NCBI GenBank assembly: GCA_036845225.1
Contig: DAIUEJ010000033.1
Location: 1 to 32,122, forward strand
DNA: 32,122 bases
Source: FEN-680 sp036845225
GTDB taxonomy: Bacteria; Actinomycetota; Geothermincolia; Fen-727; Anoxymicrobiaceae
Direction of reading: 5' to 3'
Each line of letters begins with the position of its first letter. Position 1 is the first letter of the stretch. Shown piece by piece: positions 22,253 through 29,634 of the stretch. Under the pieces are notes generated by a model. That model was not told the origin of the DNA, ran no database searches, and worked only from the letters and a program-made list of their open reading frames with translations. A program made the position numbers and the translations under genes.

Positions 22253-24256
22253 ATGGCAGAAAAACTCAACCAGAGGATCAAGCGATCGTTGGAGAGCACC
22301 GGTCGGCTCGAGCCGATGCGCGCGGCTTTCCGCTCAGTCATAGAGAAACAGGCCGCCAACGAGGGTCGCATGGGCGACCTCCAGGCGCGGCTCGACCGCC
22401 TCGAGGCCACTCGCGAAGCGTCCGTGGGGAACCGCGAGCTCTACGACCGGGCGGTTGCGAACCTCGAGGCCAACCGCTTCCGGGTTCGCGAAGCCTCCGA
22501 CGCGGGCGAGGCTGTCGCCATGGTGATCGAGGAGCTGGGCGGCGAGACCGTCCTCGTAAAATCCAAGTCGAACCTCTCCAAGGAGATCGACCTCATCGCG
22601 GCGCTCGGTTCGAGCGGTGTCGAGGTCGTGGAGACCGACATCGGGGACAGGATCAACCAGCTCGCCGGTGAGCCTTCGGTCCATCCAACCGGTCCGTGCG
22701 CCCACCTCGACAGGTACCAGATCGCGCGCATTGTCTCCGAGCACCTCGGGCGCGACGTCGAACCCGACCCCGCGGCCCTCATCGAGGCGGTCCGCGCGGA
22801 CATCCTGCCGTCTATAGAGAAATCCAGCGTCGGCCTGACGGGCGTGAACGCCATCGCCGCCGACGAGGGCGCGCTCGTGTGGTGCCACAACGAAGGCAAC
22901 CTGGACCTCGTCTGCCAGCGCCCGGGCAAGCTGATAGTCCTCGCGGTCCCCGAGAAGGTCTACCCCAACGTCGAGGAATCCATCAACATGGTCGAGCTCG
23001 AGACCTTCTACGCGACGGGCCAGCCGATCACGTCTTTCATCCGCGTCGTGGGCGGGCCGAGCAAGACTGCGGACATCGAAAAAGAGCTCTATTACGGCGT
23101 CCACGGGCCCTCGGACATCGTCGTCATCATGATCGACAACGGCCGCTGGGAACTGCTCGCCGACGAGACGATGCGAGAGGCGCTGAGGTGCATCGGGTGC
23201 GGCGCGTGCCTGCTCGAGTGTCCGACCTACGACGTGGTCGGTCCCGAGTACGGAGCGCAGGGCCTGCTCGGAGGGCGCGGGGTCTGCGCTATCTCCGGCA
23301 TCGAGGGTCTCGCGGAGGCGGTGGAGAGCGGGCTGCCGCTGTGCACCACTTGCCGCTCGTGCATCGAGCGATGCCCCCTGTCGATTGGGACGCCGGAACT
23401 GGTCGAGGAGCTTCGGGCGCGGGCGACCGGTGAGGGGTTGCTGCCGCTGGACGAGCACGCCCCGATGATCTCCGGCATCAGGAACTACGGCAATCCGTGG
23501 ATGCAGCCGAGGCGGGCGCGGGAGAAGTGGACGAAGGGCCTCGGGGTCCTGGACGTCGAGAACCCCGACGTGGCTTTCTTCGCGGGCTGCTCACTCGCAT
23601 ACCTGTCCCCGGGCGTGGCGAAGGCGGCGGTCGAGGCGCTGCGTGCGGTGGGCTTGAACCCGGTCGCTCTCGGTGGCGAAGAGGTCTGCTGCGGGAGCCC
23701 ACTGCTCAGGGTGGGGGAGCGCGAGTTGTTCCTGGAGGTCGCGCGCGAGAACGTCGATAAGCTGAAGGCCGCGGGCGTGGGCGAGATCGTCACGGTCTGC
23801 CCCGGCTGCTTGAAGGCGCTCCGCGACTATCGCGAGCATTTTCCTGACTTCGACATCCCTGTGCGCCACATCTCGGAGGTGCTGGCCGAAGCCGTCGAGG
23901 ACGGCCGGCTGAAGCTCGCGGCTCCGGAGCCGATGGTCGTCACCTGGCACGACCCCTGTCACCTTGGACGGGGCTGCGGCATCTACGACGCGCCGCGCCG
24001 CGTGCTGGAAGCGATAGAAGGGGTCGAGCTCGTGGAGATGGACCGCGCGAGGGAGAGCTCGGCATGCTGCGGAGCGGGCGGTGGCGTCTGGACCGCCTTT
24101 CCCGAGCTCGCCCATGAGATCGGCCGAAAGCGAGCCGAGATGGCCGCGGCCACGGGGGCAAGCGCCATCGTCACGTCGTGCCCCTGGTGCGAGCAGAACC
24201 TCTCGCAGTTCGCTGAAGTGAAAGACCTGCTGGAACTCGTCACCGAGTGTTCCTAG
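22253..24256 (+). CDS. Fused LUD - ferredoxin - double CCG protein (LutB/LutA- or HdrD-like)
   Basis: This 667-residue protein joins parts usually separate. A LUD domain (about 60-300, as in LutB/LutC and YkgG) is followed by two [4Fe-4S] motifs, C313-x2-C316-x2-C319-x3-C323-P and C364-x2-C367-x2-C370-x3-C374-P. Two CCG domains follow, with Cys479-Cys480 (CCGSP) and Cys605-Cys606 (CCGAGGG), each with a preceding Cys and a later CxxC (CPGC, CPWC). LutA is a double-CCG protein and LutB is LUD plus ferredoxin, so this resembles a LutB-LutA fusion; the CCG pair also recalls HdrD/GlpC. It probably oxidises a hydroxy acid or handles disulfide-type electron transfer. The ATG has no clear SD. It lies 88 bases after the CoA-transferase pair, with two palindromes between. 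Confidence 0.82.
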   Translation: MAEKLNQRIKRSLESTGRLEPMRAAFRSVIEKQAANEGRMGDLQARLDRLEATREASVGNRELYDRAVANLEANRFRVREASDAGEAVAMVIEELGGETVLVKSKSNLSKEIDLIAALGSSGVEVVETDIGDRINQLAGEPSVHPTGPCAHLDRYQIARIVSEHLGRDVEPDPAALIEAVRADILPSIEKSSVGLTGVNAIAADEGALVWCHNEGNLDLVCQRPGKLIVLAVPEKVYPNVEESINMVELETFYATGQPITSFIRVVGGPSKTADIEKELYYGVHGPSDIVVIMIDNGRWELLADETMREALRCIGCGACLLECPTYDVVGPEYGAQGLLGGRGVCAISGIEGLAEAVESGLPLCTTCRSCIERCPLSIGTPELVEELRARATGEGLLPLDEHAPMISGIRNYGNPWMQPRRAREKWTKGLGVLDVENPDVAFFAGCSLAYLSPGVAKAAVEALRAVGLNPVALGGEEVCCGSPLLRVGERELFLEVARENVDKLKAAGVGEIVTVCPGCLKALRDYREHFPDFDIPVRHISEVLAEAVEDGRLKLAAPEPMVVTWHDPCHLGRGCGIYDAPRRVLEAIEGVELVEMDRARESSACCGAGGGVWTAFPELAHEIGRKRAEMAAATGASAIVTSCPWCEQNLSQFAEVKDLLELVTECS

Positions 24257-24261
24257 CACGG

Positions 24262-24349
24262 ATGCCGGCGGGACGCCGGCGCTACGAACGAGAGAAACGG
24301 CGGGACGCCGGCGCTACGAACGAGAGAAACGGCGGGACGCCGGCGCTAC
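24262..24349. repeat. GCTAC-type repeat in tandem (32-bp period, three cores)
   Basis: The full unit (24262-24285) is followed by two exact 32-bp copies, each a 12-base linker (GAACGAGAGAAA) plus CGGCGGGACG and CGCCGGCGCTAC-type sequence, ending at 24349. The array fills the gap between the convergent LUD/CCG gene (stop 24256) and DUF89 gene (stop 24354) and may act as a bidirectional terminator. Confidence 0.9.
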
Positions 24350-24353
24350 ACAA

Positions 24354-25211
24354 CTAAGTGGACAGCAGAAGAAGGGCGCCCTCTTCGCAGTCGTTGTAGG
24401 CGGCGACCGCCGGGCACTTCGCCTGGAACATGAAGAAGACCTCGCGCTCAGAGTCCTCGAGCGTCTCCCAGTTCCCCTGTCCTTTCGAGATGACCAGGTC
24501 GGCGTCCTCGAAGGCCTCCTGGAACTCCGGCGTTGACCGGGCGAGCACCGTCCCCGGCATCTGTGAGCCACTTGAGATTATGCGGGCGACCTTGTCGATG
24601 CCAACATCGCGGGCCTCGGCTTCGGTCACGTCGTTGATGATTGGAGCCTCACGCACCGCGACTACCACGTCCAGTTCGTCGCTGCGCAACTCGCGCATGG
24701 TCTCGATGAGCACGCGGTCGAAGACGATCTCCGCGCTGTTGTCCGCCACCATGAGCACACTGTCCGCGCCGGCCAGCCTTTCGGCGAAAGCCTCGAAGTG
24801 CTCGAGCGCGCCCTCTCCCTCGACGGCCGCCATCACGCTCTTCTCCAGGTCGAACGAAGCCTGAGCGCCGGGGTCCACGGTGTTGCCCGCGATCGCCAGC
24901 CGCACCGCCATCAGCAATGGGTCGTCCGCGCCCGCGATCGTCTCGCGCAGCCAGGGGACGATTGCCAGCACGGCCTCATTCTGCTGGCGTTTCATCTCGG
25001 CGAACGGGTCCTCGTTGCCCGACATCTCGCGGATCAACGCGTAAAGGCCTTCGCCGGCCTCGGGGGGTGTGATGTCCCGCTCGCTGGCCGCGAGCAGCTT
25101 CGCGGCTTCCTGGAGGACCTGGTGCTGGAACTCCGAATCTCCGCCCACCAGCCTCGCGGCGCCGAGCGCCTGCCTCATCGCGCAGACCCAGCAATCGGGA
25201 AGGATGTTCAT
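24354..25211 (-). CDS. DUF89/ARMT1-like damage-control phosphatase
   Basis: This 285-residue protein is of the DUF89 family, metal-dependent phosphatases thought to remove damaged phospho-metabolites. It opens MNILPDCWVC, with the Cys7-x2-Cys10 pair followed by a small helix (AMRQAL), as in prokaryotic DUF89 members. Core motifs are AGNTVDPG (109-115), VADNSAEIVFD with Asp157 and Asn158, and ISKGQGNWETL with Lys243 and Asn247. Family members often have DNxGE at the third motif; here Gly is Ser-Ala. The ATG at 25211 overlaps the radical SAM stop by four bases (ATGA), so the two are translationally coupled. It is the last gene of a ferredoxin - thioredoxin - radical SAM - DUF89 run. The substrate is unknown. 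Confidence 0.82.
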   Translation of the reverse strand: MNILPDCWVCAMRQALGAARLVGGDSEFQHQVLQEAAKLLAASERDITPPEAGEGLYALIREMSGNEDPFAEMKRQQNEAVLAIVPWLRETIAGADDPLLMAVRLAIAGNTVDPGAQASFDLEKSVMAAVEGEGALEHFEAFAERLAGADSVLMVADNSAEIVFDRVLIETMRELRSDELDVVVAVREAPIINDVTEAEARDVGIDKVARIISSGSQMPGTVLARSTPEFQEAFEDADLVISKGQGNWETLEDSEREVFFMFQAKCPAVAAYNDCEEGALLLLST

Positions 25212-25936
25212 GACTGCATCTGGGCCGGGGCTCCTCGGACGACCGTTCCGGGGATGTACTTCTGCGCCTGCTTGAGCATCAGGTTCATGTCCTCCTCGGT
25301 GAACGGCCGCAGGCCCGAGAAGCGCGGGTCCAGCGTGTCCCTGGGGGCGAAGTGCTGGAGCACGAACCGGTGCTCGCCCTTGAGGTACTCGGCGATCCTG
25401 CCCACCTCCGCCGGCCCGTGCATCAGTGGCACCACCGTGGTGCGGAAATCGTGCTCGATGGCCGATGAGCGGAGCAGGTCGATGCTCCGGGCGACCAACT
25501 CGACCACATCCGGCTGGTCTATACCGGTCGCCATGCGGTAGGGCCCGGCCTCGACCGGCGCTTTCACGTCCATCGAGACGTAGTCGATCACACCGTCGTC
25601 GAGCAGCATCTCGAGGACGTCCGGCATGCTTCCGTTCGTGTCGAGCTTCACCCGCACCCCCTGCGCGCGCAGGTCCTCGCACAGCCGGGGGAGCTCGTCG
25701 TGCAGGCACGGTTCGCCGCCGGTGATGCACACACCCTCGACCCAGCCGGTGCGATCCTGGAGGTAGTCAGCTATCTCGGCGAACGGCACGGTCTCGAGCC
25801 TCTCGGGGTGCAGGACCAGCTCCGCGTTCTGGCAGAACGGGCACCGGAAGTTACACCTGGGAAGGAACAGGGTCGAAGCCAGCATCCCCTCCCAATCCAG
25901 CATGGTGTTGGGGATGAAGCCTTTTATCTCAAGCAA
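25208..25936 (-). CDS. Radical SAM protein, NrdG2-type (anaerobic RNR activase-like)
   Basis: This 242-residue protein has the radical SAM cluster motif CNFRCPFC (Cys28, Cys32, Cys35) near the N-terminus, preceded by MLASTLFLPR as in TIGR02495 'NrdG2' activases. Other family features are ITGGEPCLHDEL (the GGE motif), KLDTNG and YVSMDVKAP. NrdG2-type proteins are thought to make a glycyl radical on anaerobic ribonucleotide reductase, but no NrdD-like gene is in view, so the partner may be different. The start is a TTG 18 bases after the thioredoxin stop, with poor SD, suggesting re-initiation. The stop overlaps the DUF89 start by four bases. Confidence 0.85.
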   Translation of the reverse strand: MLEIKGFIPNTMLDWEGMLASTLFLPRCNFRCPFCQNAELVLHPERLETVPFAEIADYLQDRTGWVEGVCITGGEPCLHDELPRLCEDLRAQGVRVKLDTNGSMPDVLEMLLDDGVIDYVSMDVKAPVEAGPYRMATGIDQPDVVELVARSIDLLRSSAIEHDFRTTVVPLMHGPAEVGRIAEYLKGEHRFVLQHFAPRDTLDPRFSGLRPFTEEDMNLMLKQAQKYIPGTVVRGAPAQMQS

Positions 25937-25954
25937 ATGGCACCAGCCGGTTAA

Positions 25955-26269
25955 TCAGGAGAGCTTCTGCTTTATGTCCTCGGCGGAGCTCACGCCGATC
26001 AGGGTCGACGACTGCTCGCCGCCCTTGAAGACGATCATAGTCGGGATCGCCGAAACGCCGAACCTCTGCGCGAGCGCCTGGTTCTCGTCCACGTTGCAGC
26101 GCCCGATCACGGCCTTTCCCTCCAACTCGTTCGCGAGGCCCTCGATCACGGGGTGCATCATGCGGCACGGCCCGCACCAGGGCGCCCAGAAGTCCACGAG
26201 CGCCGGGACCTCGGACTTGAGTATCTCTGCTTCGAAATTCTGGTCGGTCACTTCAAGCACTTCCGCCAT
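25955..26269 (-). CDS. trxA: Thioredoxin
   Basis: This 104-residue thioredoxin has the intact active site WCGPC (Cys32, Cys35), the buried Asp26, the cis-proline motif AIPT and the C-terminal FKGG turn. It has no signal peptide, so it is a cytoplasmic disulfide reductase. The ATG follows GGGGGAAAG. It lies 49 bases after a small ferredoxin gene and 18 bases before the radical SAM gene, in one probable transcript. Thioredoxin next to Fe-S and radical SAM proteins fits reductive maintenance of these enzymes, an inference from position. Confidence 0.95.
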   Translation of the reverse strand: MAEVLEVTDQNFEAEILKSEVPALVDFWAPWCGPCRMMHPVIEGLANELEGKAVIGRCNVDENQALAQRFGVSAIPTMIVFKGGEQSSTLIGVSSAEDIKQKLS

Positions 26270-26318
26270 CTTTCCCCCTTACCATCCGCCAAGGCGGTCG
26301 CCGCCTCGCCAGCCAATT

Positions 26319-26537
26319 CTATACCATCTTCACCGCGTGCTCGGGGCACGCTTTCTCGCAGTCGCCGCACTGCTTGCACATCTCCAGGTCGACGAGCGGG
26401 AAGTCGCAAGCGAGCCCCGGTTCGTCTTCAGAGGGCGGCTGCACCTTGAACGCTTTCTTCTTGCACTGCGCGGCGGCTTTGCAGTCTGCCTCGCGCTTGC
26501 ACTTCGTGCGGTCGACCCAGGGAATCTTCAATAGCAA
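26319..26537 (-). CDS. Small ferredoxin with one standard and one altered cluster motif
   Basis: This 72-residue protein has a standard [4Fe-4S] motif near its end, Cys54-x2-Cys57-x2-Cys60-x3-Cys64-Pro. The first half instead has Cys13-x5-Cys19-x5-Cys25 with many Lys residues, and a lone Cys44. Eight cysteines could still support two clusters, but the spacing of the first is unlike the usual CxxCxxC. The start is a TTG at 26537, eight bases after AGGAG. It heads the cluster with thioredoxin, radical SAM and DUF89 and may supply electrons to the radical SAM enzyme. Downstream of the subtilase lie two inverted palindromes separating the operons. Confidence 0.75.
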   Translation of the reverse strand: MLLKIPWVDRTKCKREADCKAAAQCKKKAFKVQPPSEDEPGLACDFPLVDLEMCKQCGDCEKACPEHAVKMV

Positions 26538-26560
26538 TGGCTGCTCTCCTGCCTGTATAG

Positions 26561-26597
26561 AAATGCACCACTGGGGTCAGGCACCGGTGGTGCATTT
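26561..26597 (+). repeat. 37-bp dispersed palindrome, copy A
   Basis: AAATGCACCAC (26561-26571) and GTGGTGCATTT (26587-26597) flank the asymmetric core GGGGTCAGGCACC (26573-26585). It is the exact reverse complement of copy B at 26625-26661. Confidence 0.9.
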
Positions 26598-26624
26598 TTC
26601 ACCTGATAACGAGCCTACTCCAAG

Positions 26625-26661
26625 AAATGCACCACCGGTGCCTGACCCCAGTGGTGCATTT
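26625..26661 (-). repeat. 37-bp dispersed palindrome, copy B (inverted)
   Basis: The same 37 bases as copy A in opposite orientation, with core GGTGCCTGACCCC (26637-26649), 27 bases away. Its last base is the first plus-strand base of the subtilase stop codon (26661-26663), so it forms the immediate 3' end of that gene. Confidence 0.9.
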
Positions 26662-29543
26662 TACTTCATCAGGCCGGTGGAGCAGTGGCCCGCTCCGTTG
26701 TTGTTCCAGTACATGGAGCGCTCGGCGACCACAGGGAGGTTCGAGTATACGCGCGCCGAGGTGTCCACGCCGGGCACGATAGAGTTCACGTGGACGGTCA
26801 CCCGGCTGTTCGCCGCCAGCGTGAAAGCATTCGAGGGGACCAGGCCCGACTCGGTCATGTAATCGATCCCGACGTTCGCCGGCGTTGCGTTGGGGTTCTG
26901 GATGAGGATCCACTCGTCGAAGCCCCAGTCGGTCGAGCCCTCGGCGAGGAAACACTGCTCACGCGCCTGCGGGACGCCGATCGCCTCGTGCCCCGCCTTG
27001 CCGGTCCCGTTGTTCCAGTACATCGCGCGCTCGGCGACCACGCCCTGGTCGGCGCTCACCTGCACGGAGACGTCCTTCTTCGGCAGCGCGTCGTTGACGT
27101 GTACGGTCGCGCGCGTTCCGGCCTCGACGCTCATCGCAGGCTCGGTCACCGGGCCGGTCGGCGTCATGTAGGTGAGAGTCACGTTCGCAGTCTCCGAGCC
27201 CGGGTTCCCTATGAGCACGTACTCGTCGTAGCCCCAGTCGGTCGAGCCCTCCGCGAGGTACCACTTCTCCGCCGGCAGGTCCGTGCCGATGGAGTCGTGG
27301 CCGCCCCGCCGCCCGTCCCAGTACATCGACCGCTCGGCGATGACCCGCTGGTCGGCGACGACCTTGAACGACATCTCCTTCGAGGGAAGGAATTCGTTGT
27401 CGTCGGCGACGTTTATGCTGTACCGCGAGTTGCCGTCTATGGTGAACGCCGGCTTGTCCACGGGGCCGGACGCCGTCAGATACGTCACCTGCACGGTCGT
27501 CTTGATGTTGGTCGGGTTCTGGATGAGCAGGAACGTCTCGAACCCGTAGTCGGTCGTCCCCTCAGCGAGGTACCACGTGTACGAAGGCGACTGCACCCCG
27601 ATGGAATCGGTCCCCTCGATGCGGTTGTTCCAGTACATCGCGCGCTCGCAGATGATGTTCTGGTCCGCGGTGACCTCTGCGGACACGTCAGTGTCGGGCG
27701 CCACGTCGTTGACACGCAGCGTCGCGCGGCTGTTCGCGGGCACCGACATGCTTTGCGGCGCGAGTGGCCCGTCCGGTCCCATCAGCGCGACCGTTACGTT
27801 CGCGGCCGCGGTGTTCGGGTTCTGGACAAGGATGTACTCCTCGAAGCCGTGTGCGGTCGAGCCCTCGGCCAGGTACCAGGTCTTGTTGTCGGCGTTATCG
27901 ACCATGAACCCGCCGTCCACTGAGCCCGCGCGAAGCGTGTTGCTCTCGACCAGCACGTTCCACAGGCCCGGCTGGCCGCCAGCCAGGGGCATCGTGCAGT
28001 TGATGCGGTTGCCGCCCGACTCGGACACGGACGAGCCGCTCAGACCGGCCTCGCTCTCCCGCTGGAGGATGACCTTGACGTCGGGCGTGAACCCGCTGCC
28101 GGTGACCGTCAGGTGCGCGCTCGCCCCGCTGGCGGCGTGCGCGGGCGAGACTGCCGTCGCCGAAGGCGTGACCGCCGAGGGTCTTGCCGCTTCGAGCGCG
28201 GCTTTGGCATCGATCAAGCCCCATCCGAACTGCGGGTCCCACCCCGGCGCGCCGAGATCATGGCAGGTCGAGGCGATGGCGCCCCGGACGTCGCTCGCGG
28301 TCCAGGTCGGGTGCTCGGCTTTGACCAGCGCGGCGACGCCGGACACATGTGGAGTCGCCATCGAGGTGCCGGTCATTGGTTCTGCCCGGAAGATTCCGCT
28401 GGTCGGTTGTGTGTTCTTCCGGTAGGTCTGCTGGTAGATGGGCGCGCTCGATTCCCCACCCGGCGCGGCGACGTCGAGGTCGGCCCCGTAGTTGGAGTAG
28501 GAAGCCTTACCCATAGCTTTGTTGGACGCGCCAACCGCGATGCAGGCAGGATAGCCGGCGGGATAATCTATGCCGTCGCGGTCCGAGTTGCCGGCTGCCG
28601 CGCAGACCACGACGTTCTTGCTGAACGCGTAGTTGCAGGCGTCCTCGAGCACCGTGCTCGGCTCCTTGCCCCCGAGGCTCATGTTGATGACCTCGACGCC
28701 GCGGTCGGCGGCGAAAGTGATGCCTGAGATTATCTGGGAGTCGTCACCATATCCGGTTTTGTCCAGCACCTTGACGGGCATGATGGTGGTATTGAACGCG
28801 ATGCCGGCGCAGTCCAGCCCGTTGTTCGTTCTCTGGGCGACGGTGCCGCAGACGTGGGTGCCGTGGCCGTTGTCGTCGTCAGCGTACGGGTCGCTATTGA
28901 CGAAGTCGTAGCCGCTGACGAAGTGGGTGCCAGCCAGGTCCGTAGCCTGATGGTAACCTCCTCCGTCCCGGTAAGCTACGCCAGTGTCGATGATCGCGAC
29001 TACTACAAGGTTGGAGCCGCCCAGTGTGCCCACGTCCCAGGCGTTCGGCATGTCGATGCCGCCGCTAGCCGGGGGGTTCTTCAGGTTCCACTGATAGTTC
29101 GCGGGGTCAGTGTACTTTGGGTCGTTCGGGGCGAAACCAGCCGACCTGATGTAGTCGGGTTCTGCAAGCTCGACGAGCGGAGAGGCACGCAGAAGGGCGA
29201 CGGCCGTCGGGACGTCCATGGTCGGCAGGGTGAGCTGCTCGATCCCGGTAGAAGTGAGGACCCTGGCCGCACCCGCCTCGACCAGCTTTCGAACGGAGTC
29301 CAGCCCGCCCGCGCCCACACCCTCTTTGAACTTCACCAGGACCCGGCCGGGCACGTAGTTCGCGCCGGGAAGTATCGGGGCGCCTTTTGCGGCTGAGGCA
29401 CTCCAGCGCGTGGGAGTCACGGGATTTACTACAGCAGCCGAGGCAGTGACCCCGAGCGCGAGAACGCACGCTACCGCGATAGAAACCGATGCCCTCACTA
29501 TTCTTCGCAAGCGCTGCCTCCGATGTGCAAGCGTGTTTTTCAT
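26661..29543 (-). CDS. Secreted subtilisin-family serine protease with four WYLAEGST repeats
   Basis: This 960-residue protein has a signal peptide (1 to about 36), a fervidolysin-like propeptide region (about 62-135, GRVLVKFKEG to AEPDYI) and an S8 peptidase domain with catalytic Asp186 (AIIDTGV), His227 (NGHGTHV), oxyanion Asn319 (AAAGNS) and Ser394 (GTSMATPHV). An Ig-like or IPT domain follows (about 455-545). Four repeats of 101-104 residues then start at Trp556, Trp657, Trp761 and Cys864 with WYLAEGST-type openings and ERxMYW near their ends; the fourth has Cys-Phe in place of Trp-Tyr. It is exported, probably processed and surface-bound. The promoter lies 16 bases upstream with no SD, so translation is likely near-leaderless. 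The repeat block parallels that of the 16452-18033 protein. Confidence 0.92.
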   Translation of the reverse strand: MKNTLAHRRQRLRRIVRASVSIAVACVLALGVTASAAVVNPVTPTRWSASAAKGAPILPGANYVPGRVLVKFKEGVGAGGLDSVRKLVEAGAARVLTSTGIEQLTLPTMDVPTAVALLRASPLVELAEPDYIRSAGFAPNDPKYTDPANYQWNLKNPPASGGIDMPNAWDVGTLGGSNLVVVAIIDTGVAYRDGGGYHQATDLAGTHFVSGYDFVNSDPYADDDNGHGTHVCGTVAQRTNNGLDCAGIAFNTTIMPVKVLDKTGYGDDSQIISGITFAADRGVEVINMSLGGKEPSTVLEDACNYAFSKNVVVCAAAGNSDRDGIDYPAGYPACIAVGASNKAMGKASYSNYGADLDVAAPGGESSAPIYQQTYRKNTQPTSGIFRAEPMTGTSMATPHVSGVAALVKAEHPTWTASDVRGAIASTCHDLGAPGWDPQFGWGLIDAKAALEAARPSAVTPSATAVSPAHAASGASAHLTVTGSGFTPDVKVILQRESEAGLSGSSVSESGGNRINCTMPLAGGQPGLWNVLVESNTLRAGSVDGGFMVDNADNKTWYLAEGSTAHGFEEYILVQNPNTAAANVTVALMGPDGPLAPQSMSVPANSRATLRVNDVAPDTDVSAEVTADQNIICERAMYWNNRIEGTDSIGVQSPSYTWYLAEGTTDYGFETFLLIQNPTNIKTTVQVTYLTASGPVDKPAFTIDGNSRYSINVADDNEFLPSKEMSFKVVADQRVIAERSMYWDGRRGGHDSIGTDLPAEKWYLAEGSTDWGYDEYVLIGNPGSETANVTLTYMTPTGPVTEPAMSVEAGTRATVHVNDALPKKDVSVQVSADQGVVAERAMYWNNGTGKAGHEAIGVPQAREQCFLAEGSTDWGFDEWILIQNPNATPANVGIDYMTESGLVPSNAFTLAANSRVTVHVNSIVPGVDTSARVYSNLPVVAERSMYWNNNGAGHCSTGLMK

Positions 29544-29558
29544 CTAGAACGCAGATAT

Positions 29559-29587
29559 ATGATAGGAGGGCTTCTCTGACAGGTCAA
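29559..29587 (-). promoter_or_regulatory. Sigma-70-type promoter of the subtilase, near-leaderless
   Basis: On the minus strand TTGACC (29582-29587), a 17-base spacer and TATCAT (29559-29564) form a strong promoter. A start seven bases past the -10 box would leave only about nine bases before the ATG at 29543, with no SD in between. Confidence 0.65.
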
Positions 29588-29589
29588 TG

Positions 29590-29620
29590 AAAAAAACGGG
29601 TGCCTGACCCCCTCGTTTTC
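29590..29620 (-). terminator. Terminator of the PAS kinase gene
   Basis: On the minus strand GAAAACG (29614-29620) pairs with CGTTTTT around a core containing GGGGTCAGGCACC, and the right arm continues as a seven-T run (29590-29596). It lies 15 bases past the kinase stop and just before the subtilase promoter. It is a further member of the dispersed palindrome family, here with terminator form. Confidence 0.75.
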
Positions 29621-29634
29621 ACCACCTCCTGTTT

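Noticed and set aside
24262..24349. Regular 32-bp repetition resembling a small CRISPR array
   Set aside because: The intervening 12-base segments are identical, the repeated part is a palindrome found elsewhere singly, and there are no cas genes.
24354..25730. A 458-codon frame as the full DUF89 gene
   Set aside because: The first 173 codons are a shadow of the radical SAM gene; the true product starts at ATG 25211 with the CxxC of the DUF89 family.
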